DNA of 64,000 bases from a candidate division FCPU426 bacterium (GTDB lineage: Bacteria > Oederibacteriota > JAAXVQ01 > JAUVAV01): assembly GCA_030591525.1 (NCBI GenBank), contig JAUVAV010000007.1:23198-87197 (forward strand). The letters are read 5' to 3'. The notes beneath the pieces were generated by a model, which searched no databases, had not been told where the DNA came from, and saw nothing but the letters and a program-made list of their open reading frames with translations. Positions within the stretch are counted from its first letter, which is position 1, and the number at the start of each line of letters is the position of its first letter. The translations under genes were made by a program, and so were the position numbers. Positions 43,821 through 52,016 of this stretch are shown here, piece after piece.

Positions 43821-45911
43821 TTAGCTCTCCCGGCCCAGCCGGCGAGCGACCCGTTTTTCCACTTGGCGTGGAACACGGCGCATTTTTCTTTTTCGGGATC
43901 TTCGCTCAGACGGGGAAGGCAGAAAAGCCCGGCCGGGATTCAAATTCCTCAGGTCAGCAATTTGATCACGCAATTCAGCCGCCTGTTCGAAGTCCAATTG
44001 CAAAGCGGTTTTTCTCATCTCGGCTTCTAAGGCCACTATCCTCCTGGGAATCTCCTCGGGCATGAGATACTCCCCGGATACTTCCCGGGCCGAAGGAACG
44101 GTAAAATAATCCATCTCGCTGACCGTGCCCAGGATCGTCCGGATATTTTTACGTATTCCTTCAGGCGTGATGTTATGCTGCCGGTTATACGCCAATTGTT
44201 TTTCCCGGCGGCGGTTGGTCTCGGAAACAGCCCGGCTTATGGATCGGGTTATAGTATCAGCATACAATATTACCTCGCCCCCCACATGCCGGGCTGCCCG
44301 GCCGATGGTTTGAATCAAAGCTGTGGCAGATCTTAAAAAACCCTCCTTGTCCGCATCCAGAATAGCAACCAGCGAAACCTCCGGAATATCCAGGCCTTCC
44401 CGCAGCAAATTAATGCCTATCAGGCAGTCAAACTCCCCGGCCCGCAGATCACGAATAATCTTGACTCGCTCCAGAGTTTCTATCCCCGAATGGAGATAAC
44501 CGACCTTCACTTCCATTTGCGCCAGATAACCGGTCAAGTCTTCGGCCATACGCTTGGTCAGCGTGGTTACCAGTGTCCGCTCTTGCTTGAGCGTCCGCTT
44601 CCGGATCTCGCCTAATAAATGATCAACCTGACCGGCTGCCGGGTTCACGGTTATTGCGGGATCAATGAGTCCGGTGGGACGGATAATCTGCTCCACCACG
44701 CATGAGCCGCTGCGCTTTAATTCATACTCCGACGGGGTCGCCGAAACAAAGAGCATTTGCCTTACCCGCTGCTCGAACTCCTCAAAATAGAGGGGCCGGT
44801 TGTCATAAGCCGAAGGCAGGCGAAAACCGTTTTCCACCAGGGCTTTTTTACGGGAACGGTCGCCGCTGTGCATGGCGCGCAATTGGGGCAGGGTTACATG
44901 GGATTCGTCAATCACCACCAGTGAGTCCGGGGGGAAATAATCCAGCAGCGTAAAGGGCGGCGCTCCCGGCAGGCGTCCGTCCAGATGCCGTGAATAATTT
45001 TCTATTCCCTGGCAATAACCCAGCTCCCGGATCATTTCCAGGTCGAATTCCGTGCGCCGCTTGAGACGCTCAGCCTCCAGGATTTTTCCGGCTTTTTCCA
45101 ATTCCGGCACCTGCTGTTTCATCTCCGCCCGGATGGACTTGACAGCCTGTTCAATCCGGTCACCGGGCATAACGTAGTGGCGCGCAGGATAGATTTTCAG
45201 ACTTTGCAACCTCTGCTTGGTCTCCCCGCTCAGGGGATCGATGCGGCTGATTGTTTCCAGAGTATTGCCGAAGAAATCCAGGCGAAAGGCGTTTTCATCA
45301 TAGGCCGGGAAAATCTCCACTACGTCGCCCTTGACCCGGAAGCGGCCCCGGAAAAAATCCAGATCGCCCCGGAGATATTGCATTTCCACCAGACGGCGAA
45401 GAAAATTTTCCCGGGCCAGGGTTTGTCCGGTTTCCAGATGCAGATACATTTTGCGGTAGATCTCCGGCGAACCGATCCCGAAAATGCAGGAGACCGAGGC
45501 CACTACTATGGTGTCCCGGCATTCCATCAAGGCATGGGTGGTTTCCAAACGCAGACGGTCCAGTTCTTCATTAATCGAGGCATCTTTTTCTATATAGGTA
45601 TCGGATCCGGCCAGGTAGGCCTCCGGCTGGTAATAATCATAGTAGGAGACAAAATAACGTACCGCGTTTTCGGGGAAAAATTCCTTGAATTCCCCGTAAA
45701 GCTGGGCCGCCAGGGTTTTATTATGGGAGATAACCAGGGTGGGACGCTGCAGGCGCTCTATAACATTAGCAATGGTAAACGTTTTACCCGACCCGGTAAC
45801 CCCTAATAAGGTAAGGGCCGGTGATCCGTTCTGCAGGTAGCAAGAGAGAGCGTCTATGGCATGAGGCTGATCACCGCTGGGCCGATACTCGGATTTCAGC
45901 TGGAATGACAT
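43821..45911 (-). CDS. uvrB: Excinuclease ABC subunit B
   Basis: A 696-residue UvrB with Walker A GVTGSGKT at 37-44, the damage-sensing beta-hairpin region [11 protein letters not shown] near 95, [10 protein letters not shown] near 340, helicase motif VI region [12 protein letters not shown] near 545 and a C-terminal UVR motif ([16 protein letters not shown]) that contacts UvrC, followed by a Lys/Arg-rich tail. It verifies damage and recruits UvrC. Adjacent uvrC and the TPR gene upstream form one transcript. Confidence 0.98.
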   Translation of the reverse strand: MSFQLKSEYRPSGDQPHAIDALSCYLQNGSPALTLLGVTGSGKTFTIANVIERLQRPTLVISHNKTLAAQLYGEFKEFFPENAVRYFVSYYDYYQPEAYLAGSDTYIEKDASINEELDRLRLETTHALMECRDTIVVASVSCIFGIGSPEIYRKMYLHLETGQTLARENFLRRLVEMQYLRGDLDFFRGRFRVKGDVVEIFPAYDENAFRLDFFGNTLETISRIDPLSGETKQRLQSLKIYPARHYVMPGDRIEQAVKSIRAEMKQQVPELEKAGKILEAERLKRRTEFDLEMIRELGYCQGIENYSRHLDGRLPGAPPFTLLDYFPPDSLVVIDESHVTLPQLRAMHSGDRSRKKALVENGFRLPSAYDNRPLYFEEFEQRVRQMLFVSATPSEYELKRSGSCVVEQIIRPTGLIDPAITVNPAAGQVDHLLGEIRKRTLKQERTLVTTLTKRMAEDLTGYLAQMEVKVGYLHSGIETLERVKIIRDLRAGEFDCLIGINLLREGLDIPEVSLVAILDADKEGFLRSATALIQTIGRAARHVGGEVILYADTITRSISRAVSETNRRREKQLAYNRQHNITPEGIRKNIRTILGTVSEMDYFTVPSAREVSGEYLMPEEIPRRIVALEAEMRKTALQLDFEQAAELRDQIADLRNLNPGRAFLPSPSERRSRKRKMRRVPRQVEKRVARRLGRES

Positions 45912-45926
45912 GCCAATAGATTCAGT

Positions 45927-47084
45927 TCACAAATTTTTCTTAGCGTAAATCTGCTTTAGCAGTCCGCGTACATCCACATTTTGGGAATCCAGCTCCAATA
46001 TGCGTTGACAAAGCTGCATGGCCTCGACCAGCAGATTTTGGTTGATATACATAGCGGCCTGGGTCATAATCTCATTCAATTCCCGCTCCTTTTTACTTTC
46101 AGCCTGTGTCTGCTGGGACGCGGATTTTTTCCCGGCCTCCGGCATCTTCCTCTTTTGCGTCTTATCCCGGTTCCGCTTATGCTTAACGGCATGCCGCAGC
46201 TGTTCCTCGGCCTTGATCTTTAGTTTTTCCATTTTCTCCTTGGATTTATTCGATTCGCCGGCCGGCGGCAATGACGGGCCGGCCTTGGCCAACTGTTTGG
46301 CCCGCTCGATACTTTTTTGGCTTTCAGAATTTATCCGCGTCCAAACCGTGGCGGCCTTATCATGCCGGCTAATCTTGTGATACAAGTCGTGCAATTTCCG
46401 GCGGGCCTCGGCGTCTTGAGGTTGCAGACGGAGAATAGTAATATAGGTTTCTACGGCCTCATCCCAGGCTTGACGTTCTTCATACCGCGCGGCCAGAAGA
46501 TAGAGGTTTTTCACCACTTCGGCGTTCTTCTCCATTCCCTCTGCATCTTTGCCGGAAGCCTCCCCGGTTGGCTGGAAAACATCCCCAGGTGCCGGGGTGG
46601 CTTTTGAACGCCGGGCCTGCTGCTCCACCCTCCGGGTCTCAATCTCGGCCATTTTATCCGCTACCAGAGAATGGCCGGGCACTTTTTCTGCCAGGCGTTC
46701 ACATATTTCAGCAGCATTTTTCAAAGATCCGCGAAGTATGAATTCATCCACTTCCACCAAACGGACGCGGATCACTTCCTCAATTTTAATTTTTGTTTCC
46801 TTACGTTCCGGCTCCAGCTTTAAAATATGCTGCAAGGTTTGCAACGCCTTATCCAAACTGTTCGTTGCGCGCAGCAGATTGACGGCTTTCATGAATTCAT
46901 TAATGGCCGGTTCTTTTTTTTCCTGGTGGATATAAATCTGAGCTATCATATTGTGGATAAGAAAATCCATGGGATCCAGGTCCACAAGTTTTTTATACTC
47001 CTCCAGCGCACGTTCCCATTTCTCGCTCTGGTAATAATTATAAGCAACTTTAAGGATAATCCGTTTTTTTTCCTGTTCACCCAT
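45927..47084 (-). CDS. TPR protein upstream of uvrBC
   Basis: A 385-residue soluble protein with no signal peptide. Two groups of TPR-like repeats are visible: residues 8-120 (YNYYQSEKWERALEEYKKL, HNMIAQIYIHQEKKEPAINEF) and 190-245 (LAARYEERQAWDEAVETYI), then a highly charged Lys/Glu/Gln coiled-coil-like region (about 265-335) and a final repeat. No enzyme motif. It ends 15 bases before uvrB and is the promoter-proximal gene of that operon. A link to repair is only suggested by context. Confidence 0.8.
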   Translation of the reverse strand: MGEQEKKRIILKVAYNYYQSEKWERALEEYKKLVDLDPMDFLIHNMIAQIYIHQEKKEPAINEFMKAVNLLRATNSLDKALQTLQHILKLEPERKETKIKIEEVIRVRLVEVDEFILRGSLKNAAEICERLAEKVPGHSLVADKMAEIETRRVEQQARRSKATPAPGDVFQPTGEASGKDAEGMEKNAEVVKNLYLLAARYEERQAWDEAVETYITILRLQPQDAEARRKLHDLYHKISRHDKAATVWTRINSESQKSIERAKQLAKAGPSLPPAGESNKSKEKMEKLKIKAEEQLRHAVKHKRNRDKTQKRKMPEAGKKSASQQTQAESKKERELNEIMTQAAMYINQNLLVEAMQLCQRILELDSQNVDVRGLLKQIYAKKNL

Positions 47085-47124
47085 AGTTTTATCCCGTAGT
47101 TAATTTCCTCAAATTCAGGGGCAG

Positions 47125-47153
47125 ATTATACCCGCCGGCTTCCGGGTTGGCAA
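47125..47153 (-). promoter_or_regulatory. Putative sigma70 promoter of the TPR-uvrB-uvrC operon
   Basis: Minus strand TTGCCA (47148-47153), 17-base spacer, TATAAT (47125-47130). The -10 is perfect. It lies about 40 bases before the TPR start codon. Confidence 0.65.
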
Positions 47154-47195
47154 GCTGAAACTGGAAAGGCCGGTGGGACCGGCCCTAAATTTAAT

Positions 47196-47225
47196 TTGGA
47201 CAAAAATAATTCTAAGTGTTAATAT
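47196..47225 (+). promoter_or_regulatory. Putative sigma70 promoter of the CvpA gene
   Basis: Plus strand TTGGAC (47196-47201), 18-base spacer, TAATAT (47220-47225), about 35 bases before the ATG. Divergent from the TPR-uvrBC promoter. Confidence 0.5.
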
Positions 47226-47258
47226 ACGTTTTAAATATTTAAAAATCTGGAGAGCAAT

Positions 47259-47750
47259 ATGCATCTTTTAGATATCATAATCATAGTCTGTCTAGCCTTG
47301 GGATTTCTACTGGGCTGGAAACTCCGGGCCATCCATCTGGCGGGAATGGGTCTATCCCTTATTGCCGGCATATTAATAGCCAACCATTACTATCCCCAAC
47401 TGATGGACTCCTTCCGGCAGTTTCCCTTGCCGGTCAGCCGAATTTTATCATGGCTGGTACTTTTTCTCGTTACAGCCGTCACGATTTCCATTTTGGGCGG
47501 ACTAATTTCCAAGGCTTTCGAAGTCATACGGCTTAAATGGCTCGATCATCTCCTGGGCGCCGCATTAGGCGTCGGCTTTATCCTCGGACTACTGATAATC
47601 GGGCTTACCACCCTGGAACATTTGTCGCGAATTTACCGTTGGCGGATCGTCCAGCATTCCACTTTGTCCGCCCCCCTGTTGAAAGCCACCCGTCCCTTGA
47701 CCCGGCAATGTCTGGCCGCCTTCCCGAAACTCAGACGGGTTTTAAAGTAA
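47259..47750 (+). CDS. CvpA family membrane protein
   Basis: A 163-residue protein with four hydrophobic segments, starting LLDIIIIVCLALGFLLGWKLRAI, the usual CvpA opening, followed by VSRILSWLVLFLVTAV and WLDHLLGAALGVGFILGLL, the conserved D-x-x-L-G-x-x-x-G block. CvpA is needed for colicin V production in E. coli and more generally for envelope homeostasis; mechanism unclear. ATG with GGAG upstream. It is the only plus-strand gene between 33 and 64 kb. Confidence 0.85.
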   Translation: MHLLDIIIIVCLALGFLLGWKLRAIHLAGMGLSLIAGILIANHYYPQLMDSFRQFPLPVSRILSWLVLFLVTAVTISILGGLISKAFEVIRLKWLDHLLGAALGVGFILGLLIIGLTTLEHLSRIYRWRIVQHSTLSAPLLKATRPLTRQCLAAFPKLRRVLK

Positions 47751-47780
47751 GGGCGGAGACACGACCCGGCCCTGCGGTTG

Positions 47781-47862
47781 GGCGGACATGGAAGTCCGCC
47801 CCTACGAAAAAATAAAAATCCTATGCATTGGTAGGGGCGGGCCTCCGTGCCCGCCCTTTATA
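47781..47862. repeat. Two GGGCGGAC/GTCCGCCC hairpins between cvpA and pheS
   Basis: GGGCGGACATGGAAGTCCGCCC followed by CTAC (from 47780) and GTAGGGGCGGGCCTCCGTGCCCGCCC (near 47831-47858) are copies of family R1. They separate the convergent ends of cvpA and pheS and could act as a bidirectional terminator, although neither has a clear U-tract. Confidence 0.7.
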
Positions 47863-47868
47863 TTAGAA

Positions 47869-48882
47869 TTAGAATTGCTCCAGAAACCTCAAATCATTCT
47901 CGAAAAAATATCGTATATTGTCGATACCGTACTTGAGCATGGCTATGCGTTCCACCCCCATCCCAAAGGCAAAACCCGTGTAGGCCTCGGGATCAATGCG
48001 GCCCGCCCGCAGAACCCCGGGATGCACCATCCCGGCTCCCAAAATCTCCATCCATCCGGTTCCCTTGCATAAAGAGCAGCCCCGGCCGGCGCATTTTACG
48101 CAGGTCATATCGACTTCTGCCGAAGGCTCGGTAAAGGGGAAAAAACTCGGCCGGAAACGCAACCGGGCCTTTTCTCCGAAGATACGGTGTATAAATAAAG
48201 CCAACACCTCTTTTAATTCCGCAAAAGAGACCTCCCGGTCCACCAGCAATCCTTCCACCTGGTGAAACATAGCAGAATGAGTTGCGTCATCGTCCACCCG
48301 GTAGGTCTTGCCGGGCATAATCGCACGGATGGGAGGAGACTGTTCTTCCATTAAGCGCATTTGCACGGGAGAGGTATGAGTCCGCAAGAGAATTTTATCC
48401 GAAATAAAAAAAGTATCGTGCATATCCCGCGCCGGATGCTCGGTCGGGAAATTCATGGATTCAAAATTATAGTAATCCGTCTCCACTTCCGGGCCTTCCA
48501 CCACGGCAAATCCCATGGCCGTAAATATTTCCTCGATTTCCCGCAGTGTGCGATTCAAAATGTGCAACCGCCCCATTTCCGGGGGCCGTCCGGGCAGCGT
48601 AGGATCTATGCTCCCTTCCTGATCTGAGGCCCAACCGCTATTTTTTAACTTAATCACCCGTTCCTCAATCAATTGCAACAATTGATGCTTGACCTCATTG
48701 GCCGCCTGGCCGGCGGCTGCCCGTTTTTCGGATGGCAGATCTTTAAGACCATGAAGCAAGGCGGTTAGGCGGCCTTTCCGTCCCAGGATTTGAACCCGGA
48801 TTTCTTCCAGAGCTTTGAGATTAGAAATCTTCTGCACCGCCTCACGGCTCTCACGGTAAATCGCTTCCAACCGATCCTTCAC
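47869..48882 (-). CDS. pheS: Phenylalanyl-tRNA synthetase alpha chain
   Basis: A 337-residue class II synthetase subunit: N-terminal coiled coil (1-90), motif 1 region PTEHPARDMHDTFF, motif 2 RTHTSPVQMR and FHQVEGLLVD, and motif 3 near the C terminus (GFAFGMGVERIAMLKYGI). It catalyses charging of tRNA-Phe together with PheT. A CVKCAGRGCSLCKGTGW insert in the C-terminal half is Cys-rich, as in many bacterial PheS. It overlaps the methyltransferase stop by 4 bases. pheT does not follow; a convergent cvpA does. Confidence 0.96.
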   Translation of the reverse strand: MKDRLEAIYRESREAVQKISNLKALEEIRVQILGRKGRLTALLHGLKDLPSEKRAAAGQAANEVKHQLLQLIEERVIKLKNSGWASDQEGSIDPTLPGRPPEMGRLHILNRTLREIEEIFTAMGFAVVEGPEVETDYYNFESMNFPTEHPARDMHDTFFISDKILLRTHTSPVQMRLMEEQSPPIRAIMPGKTYRVDDDATHSAMFHQVEGLLVDREVSFAELKEVLALFIHRIFGEKARLRFRPSFFPFTEPSAEVDMTCVKCAGRGCSLCKGTGWMEILGAGMVHPGVLRAGRIDPEAYTGFAFGMGVERIAMLKYGIDNIRYFFENDLRFLEQF

Positions 48883-49703
48883 TCTCTAACCTCCCGTTTC
48901 CTGGCATTCACAAGGCGTCGCTGACGCAGCGCTTCGTAAACCATAATGCTCCCGGCCACGGCGACATTCAAGGATTCCATCCCGCCGGGCATGGGTATCT
49001 GCACTGCTTGCCCACAGGCCTGGATTATTTCCGGCCCCAGACCTCCCCCCTCTCCGCCCAGAACCAGCAGGGTCGATCCGGTCCAGTCAGAAGCAGTATA
49101 AGGTCTTCCACCTTTCGGAACCGCAGCCAAAGTCTGAATACCCAACCTTTTGCATTGGGCCAGCACTGCGGCCGGGTCCGCGTCTTCTATAACCGGCAGT
49201 TTAAATATTGACCCGGCCGAGGCGCGTAAAGTTTTCGGCGATGAAAGTTCAACACAATTACAACTCAGCCACATACCGGTTCCCCCGGCCGCCGCCAAGG
49301 TCCTCACTAAAGTCCCAAGGTTTCCCGGATCTTGCAGCCCGACACCCAGTACGCCTATAAACTCCATATGGCCGGCCTTTTGCCATATTTCTTCTTCCCG
49401 CCATACGGGACGCGGCACCACGGCTAAAATCCCCCCGGGCTGCTCGGTTACGGAAAGCCATGTCATCTGTTTAAGTGATGCAATAGAAGTGGAAATACCG
49501 GCGGCCGCCAGGCTATGAATCAAATCCGGTCTCCGGGTCCAAAAATCCGAGGTCCCGATTACTGCCTCTATGGGGCGGCCTTCGTGCAGCGCTTCTTCCA
49601 ACAGCCGTTCACTCTCCAGCAGCGTAAACCCGGCGGTCAGCCGTTCCTGCTTGGAGTGCAAAGCCCGGATTTTTCCACATCCGCGCTTGGAAAGAGGAAG
49701 CAA
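48879..49703 (-). CDS. TrmH/SpoU family RNA 2'-O-methyltransferase
   Basis: A 274-residue SPOUT methyltransferase. Family motifs: motif 1 DPGNLGTLVRTLAAAG near 130, motif 2 LLVLGGEGGGL near 220 and motif 3 IPMPGGMESLNVAVAGSIMVYEAL near 243, forming the knotted SAM-binding site. An N-terminal L30e-like substrate-binding domain precedes. Substrate (rRNA or tRNA) cannot be read from sequence. The start is uncertain: the frame opens with TTG at 49703 and no SD is visible, and no earlier good start exists before the rplT stop. It lies in the common rplT-trmH-pheS order. Confidence 0.92.
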   Translation of the reverse strand: MLPLSKRGCGKIRALHSKQERLTAGFTLLESERLLEEALHEGRPIEAVIGTSDFWTRRPDLIHSLAAAGISTSIASLKQMTWLSVTEQPGGILAVVPRPVWREEEIWQKAGHMEFIGVLGVGLQDPGNLGTLVRTLAAAGGTGMWLSCNCVELSSPKTLRASAGSIFKLPVIEDADPAAVLAQCKRLGIQTLAAVPKGGRPYTASDWTGSTLLVLGGEGGGLGPEIIQACGQAVQIPMPGGMESLNVAVAGSIMVYEALRQRRLVNARKREVRE

Positions 49704-49728
49704 GGAGGACAGAAAATTAACCCTTGTA

Positions 49729-50088
49729 TTAGGCGGCCAAAGCCTGCTTGGCTAGGGCGGCAATCTCGGTGAAAACCGGATCGTCGTTAAAGGCAAACTC
49801 GGCCAAAATTTTGCGGTCAATATTTATATTGGCTATCTTTAATCCCCTGATAAACTGGGAGTAGGAAAGCCCGTTTTGACGGGAAGCGGCATTAATGCGG
49901 GCAATCCAAAGTCCGCGAAAATCCCTTTTCCGGGTGCGGCGGTCACGCGTAGCGTATTTAAGGCTGTGGCGCACCTGCTCATTGGCCATCTGAAACTGGT
50001 TCTTCTTGGCGCCCCAGTATCCTTTGGCGCGATCAAAAACTTTCTTTTTACGGGCGCGGGTTGTCACGCCCCCTTTAACTCTCGGCAT
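49729..50088 (-). CDS. rplT: 50S ribosomal protein L20
   Basis: A 119-residue L20 of normal length, beginning [25 protein letters not shown] with the basic RNA-binding extension, then [25 protein letters not shown]20 is an early assembly protein and in several bacteria represses its own operon by binding the mRNA leader. AAGGAGG precedes the ATG. Separated from rpmI by a family R2 repeat. Confidence 0.97.
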   Translation of the reverse strand: MPRVKGGVTTRARKKKVFDRAKGYWGAKKNQFQMANEQVRHSLKYATRDRRTRKRDFRGLWIARINAASRQNGLSYSQFIRGLKIANINIDRKILAEFAFNDDPVFTEIAALAKQALAA

Positions 50089-50137
50089 AACTCAACATCC
50101 TCCTTGCAGTTTCTTTAAACCCTATCATTTACCGAAC

Positions 50138-50275
50138 GTAATATATTAGCCCTTAGCTTTCCCGCAGGTGAATATTTCCTGCTTTTTTTCAGTGCCACCC
50201 ACGGGGCTGTAGGGGCGACGCAAGCGTCGCCCCTACAGCTGCCGATGAAGCCATAACGGATAGCTAATATATTAC
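50138..50275. repeat. Family R2 element between rpmI and rplT
   Basis: Ends GTAATATATTAGC (50138-50150) and GCTAATATATTAC (50263-50275) are perfect 13-bp inverted repeats. Inside are a stretch CTTTCCCGCAGGTGAATATTTC, a GTAGGGGCGACGC-AA-GCGTCGCCCCTAC palindrome and CAGCTGCCGATGAAGCCATAAC. A relative lies at 52501-52612 and R2 ends occur at 34336 and 34646. The hairpin lies inside a ribosomal-protein operon. Confidence 0.8.
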
Positions 50276-50322
50276 TACAAAATGCGTGAAGTCCGCTAAA
50301 ACCGGGCTTTCCGTAATCAGTA

Positions 50323-50520
50323 CTAACTATATGGCATTACGCTTTTTATATTTTTGGCTACTTGACCTTTAATCTCAATATTATTGCGCATTTGCCGTTT
50401 GCTTTTTGGATCCTTATCACTCAGCAAATGCCGGCGTCCGGTGGCCTTGGCCAGCACTTTGCCGTTTTTAGTGACACGAAAACGCTTGGCCGCCTTCTTT
50501 TTAGTTTTAAGTTTATACAT
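50323..50520 (-). CDS. rpmI: 50S ribosomal protein L35
   Basis: From ATG at 50520 (MYKLKTKKKAAKRFRVTKNG) the product is 65 residues, the normal L35 length; the ORF track starts 8 codons earlier without family support. RRHLLSDKDPKSKRQMR is the conserved C-terminal block. L35 is a small basic large-subunit protein. GGAGAAGG lies 7 bases before the start. Confidence 0.95.
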   Translation of the reverse strand: MYKLKTKKKAAKRFRVTKNGKVLAKATGRRHLLSDKDPKSKRQMRNNIEIKGQVAKNIKSVMPYS

Positions 50521-50614
50521 TCTCCTGCCTTCTCCTTTCTTCACATCTCAAACATGTTGACTGGTTTTGGTTTTAAATGAATACCTTAATTATTAATTAG
50601 CTCTGGTTGGGAAA

Positions 50615-51160
50615 TTAATCGCTTTTATTGGCGGACTTAACCGGATGATCAACCTTTTTCGGAGCAATCATCATAACCATGTTCCGTCCCTCTACGCGAG
50701 GCATGGATTCCACTATCACTTTATCCAGCAGTTCACCTACCAGCTTATCCAGGATTTTACGTCCCAATTCAATATGATCCATTTCCCGGCCCCGGTACAT
50801 AATGGTTACTTTAACCTTATTTCCCTCCCCGATAAAACGTAAAACATGGGCTTTTTTAGTTTTATAATCATGCTGATCGATCTTAGGACGAAATTTAATC
50901 TCTTTTACATGAATTATATGCTGGCGTTTACGGGCTTCCTTTTCGCGTTTTCTCTGTTCAAAACGGTATTTTCCGTAATTAAAAATTTTGCAAACCGGTG
51001 GTTTTGCTTCCGGAGAAACTTCAACCAAATCCTGATCCTGTGTTTCGGCTAAATTCAGGGCCTCACGCAGCGGCATAACTCCCAACTGCTCGCCTTGCGC
51101 CGCGATCACCCTTACTTCCCTGGCCTTAATTTCCTCATTAATTCTTTGTTCTTGGATAAT
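50615..51160 (-). CDS. infC: Translation initiation factor IF-3 with AUU (or AUC) start
   Basis: The ORF track starts at a GTG (51109), cutting the N-terminal domain. Reading on upstream in frame gives RINEEIKAREVRV, the conserved IF-3 opening. No ATG/GTG/TTG lies before it, but AGGAGGTG (51163-51170) stands 4 bases before ATT (51158-51160) and 7 before ATC. An AUU start would give 181 residues, like E. coli IF-3, which also starts at AUU and is thereby self-regulated. The rest is intact: CKIFNYGKYRFEQRKREKEA, KEIKFRPKI, VTIMYRGREM. IF-3 checks start-codon pairing on the 30S subunit. Confidence 0.85.
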   Translation of the reverse strand: MIQEQRINEEIKAREVRVIAAQGEQLGVMPLREALNLAETQDQDLVEVSPEAKPPVCKIFNYGKYRFEQRKREKEARKRQHIIHVKEIKFRPKIDQHDYKTKKAHVLRFIGEGNKVKVTIMYRGREMDHIELGRKILDKLVGELLDKVIVESMPRVEGRNMVMMIAPKKVDHPVKSANKSD

Positions 51161-51184
51161 TTCACCTCCTGATTTTATTTAAAA

Positions 51185-51215
51185 AAAAAGCGGATGATAA
51201 TATCATCCGCTTTTT
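51185..51215 (-). terminator. Intrinsic terminator / attenuator in the infC leader
   Basis: AAAAAGCGGATGATA / TATCATCCGCTTTTT are perfect inverted arms; on the minus strand GCGGATGAT-x-ATCATCCGC is followed by nine U. It lies in the sense direction only 15 bases before the infC Shine-Dalgarno, so it must be bypassed for expression. CATCCGCTT upstream in the same RNA (from plus 51282-51290) is identical to the 3' arm and can pair with the 5' arm, making an antiterminator. Confidence 0.8.
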
Positions 51216-51338
51216 CAGACCTTAATCTCCAGGAAATTTATCCCCAGCCCGGACTGGCTGCCTAAGGCGCCGCCGGGCGAGAAGCGGATGCTTCTGCTTT
51301 ATATATCCCTATTTTTAGGATATTTTCACTTTTGCTTA

Positions 51339-51367
51339 AATATACGGACAAAAAACAGAAATGTCAA
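51339..51367 (-). promoter_or_regulatory. infC: sigma70 promoter of the infC operon
   Basis: Minus strand TTGACA (51362-51367), exactly 17 bases, TATATT (51339-51344). Transcription would begin near 51332, leaving a leader of about 170 bases before the IF-3 start. Confidence 0.8.
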
Positions 51368-51428
51368 GGTTAAAAATGTAGGGGCGGGTTTCAAAGCCGC
51401 CCCTAGAGGAGGGGACGGTTGTCTCCTG

Positions 51429-51839
51429 CTACGCCTCCGGCGGCCGTATTTTCAGCTTATCCAGAATTCCGTTGATAAACCCCCCCGAATCCTCAGTACT
51501 GTATTTTTTTGCCATTTCAATCGCCTCATTCATAATCACGTTACCGGGCACTTCCGGGCAATGTTGCAACTCGTAAACCGCCATACGTAGAATATTACGG
51601 TCCACGCCGGCAATCCGGTTAAATTCCCAGTTATGCGTCTGTTTCGTGATCAAGCGGTCGATTTGGTCCAAGTCGCTTATAACACCGCGGGTTAAGGTTT
51701 CAGCATATTCCAGAACTTCAGGCGAAGCCTTCTGTCCGGAAGTAAAATAAGAAACAACCTCATTAACCTTTAATTGTCCCATATCAACCTGAAAAAGCAT
51801 TTTAAAAGCCATTTCCCGTGATTGACGCCTGCGTCCCAT
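51429..51839 (-). CDS. nusB: Transcription antitermination factor NusB
   Basis: From ATG at 51839 (MGRRRQSREMAFKMLFQVD) the protein has 136 residues, normal for NusB; the ORF track runs 38 codons upstream into a MITE. Conserved blocks: RESAMKMLFQ-like start, NRIAGVDRNILRMAVYEL near 80 and VIMNEAIEMAKKYSTEDSGGFINGILDK at the end. It binds boxA RNA with NusE in rRNA antitermination. The RBS AAAGG, 9 bases upstream, belongs to the inserted element at 51845-52001. It follows ribH, a common order. Confidence 0.95.
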   Translation of the reverse strand: MGRRRQSREMAFKMLFQVDMGQLKVNEVVSYFTSGQKASPEVLEYAETLTRGVISDLDQIDRLITKQTHNWEFNRIAGVDRNILRMAVYELQHCPEVPGNVIMNEAIEMAKKYSTEDSGGFINGILDKLKIRPPEA

Positions 51840-51844
51840 AGTCT

Positions 51845-52001
51845 GTAACCTTTCAGTTATGGTACTAAAATCGCATTGTGATAAAGTAAGCGTTGAGAAT
51901 AGAAAATCTAAAATTGACCGCATTTGAATATTATTATCATCTTTAAGGTTCAAATGCTTCGTAACTTATCAGTCATGTTAGTACCATGACTGATAAGTTA
52001 C
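51845..52001. mobile_element. MITE-like insertion at the nusB start, with 8-bp target duplication
   Basis: 157 bases bounded by 24-bp imperfect inverted repeats, GTAACCTTTCAGTTATGGTA (left) and the same sequence with three changes read inward from the right, 21 of 24 matching. It is flanked by the 8-base direct repeat CATAGTCT (51837-51844 and 52002-52009). The right end also forms a 17-bp hairpin with its own mirror copy at 51961-51977. No ORF of its own. Removal of one duplicate and the element would place nusB 19 bases after ribH behind AGAGG. Confidence 0.88.
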
Positions 52002-52016
52002 CATAGTCTGCCTCTT

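Larger units (their letters stand above)
51161..51428. other. Leader and promoter region of infC
   Basis: No ORF; holds the infC promoter, a structured leader of about 170 bases with an attenuator-like terminator, and an R1 palindrome (GTAGGGGCGGGTTTCAAAGCC..., 51378-51405) just above the promoter. See the separate entries. Within the leader I also see ATATCC/GGATAT and CAGCC/GGCTG small hairpins. Confidence 0.7.

Noticed and set aside
47781-47862. Bidirectional terminator between cvpA and pheS
   Set aside because: Strong hairpins, but no U-tract on either side, and the same hairpins occur where termination would be harmful (inside the rib operon).
51150-51199. Possible leader peptide MILSSAFFLNKIRR overlapping the infC terminator
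   Set aside because: Its start lies inside the terminator stem and it has no Shine-Dalgarno; probably chance.
51930-51960. GGTTCAAAT resembling a tRNA T-loop
   Set aside because: Inside the nusB MITE; no acceptor stem or anticodon arm can be drawn. No tRNA was found in the window.
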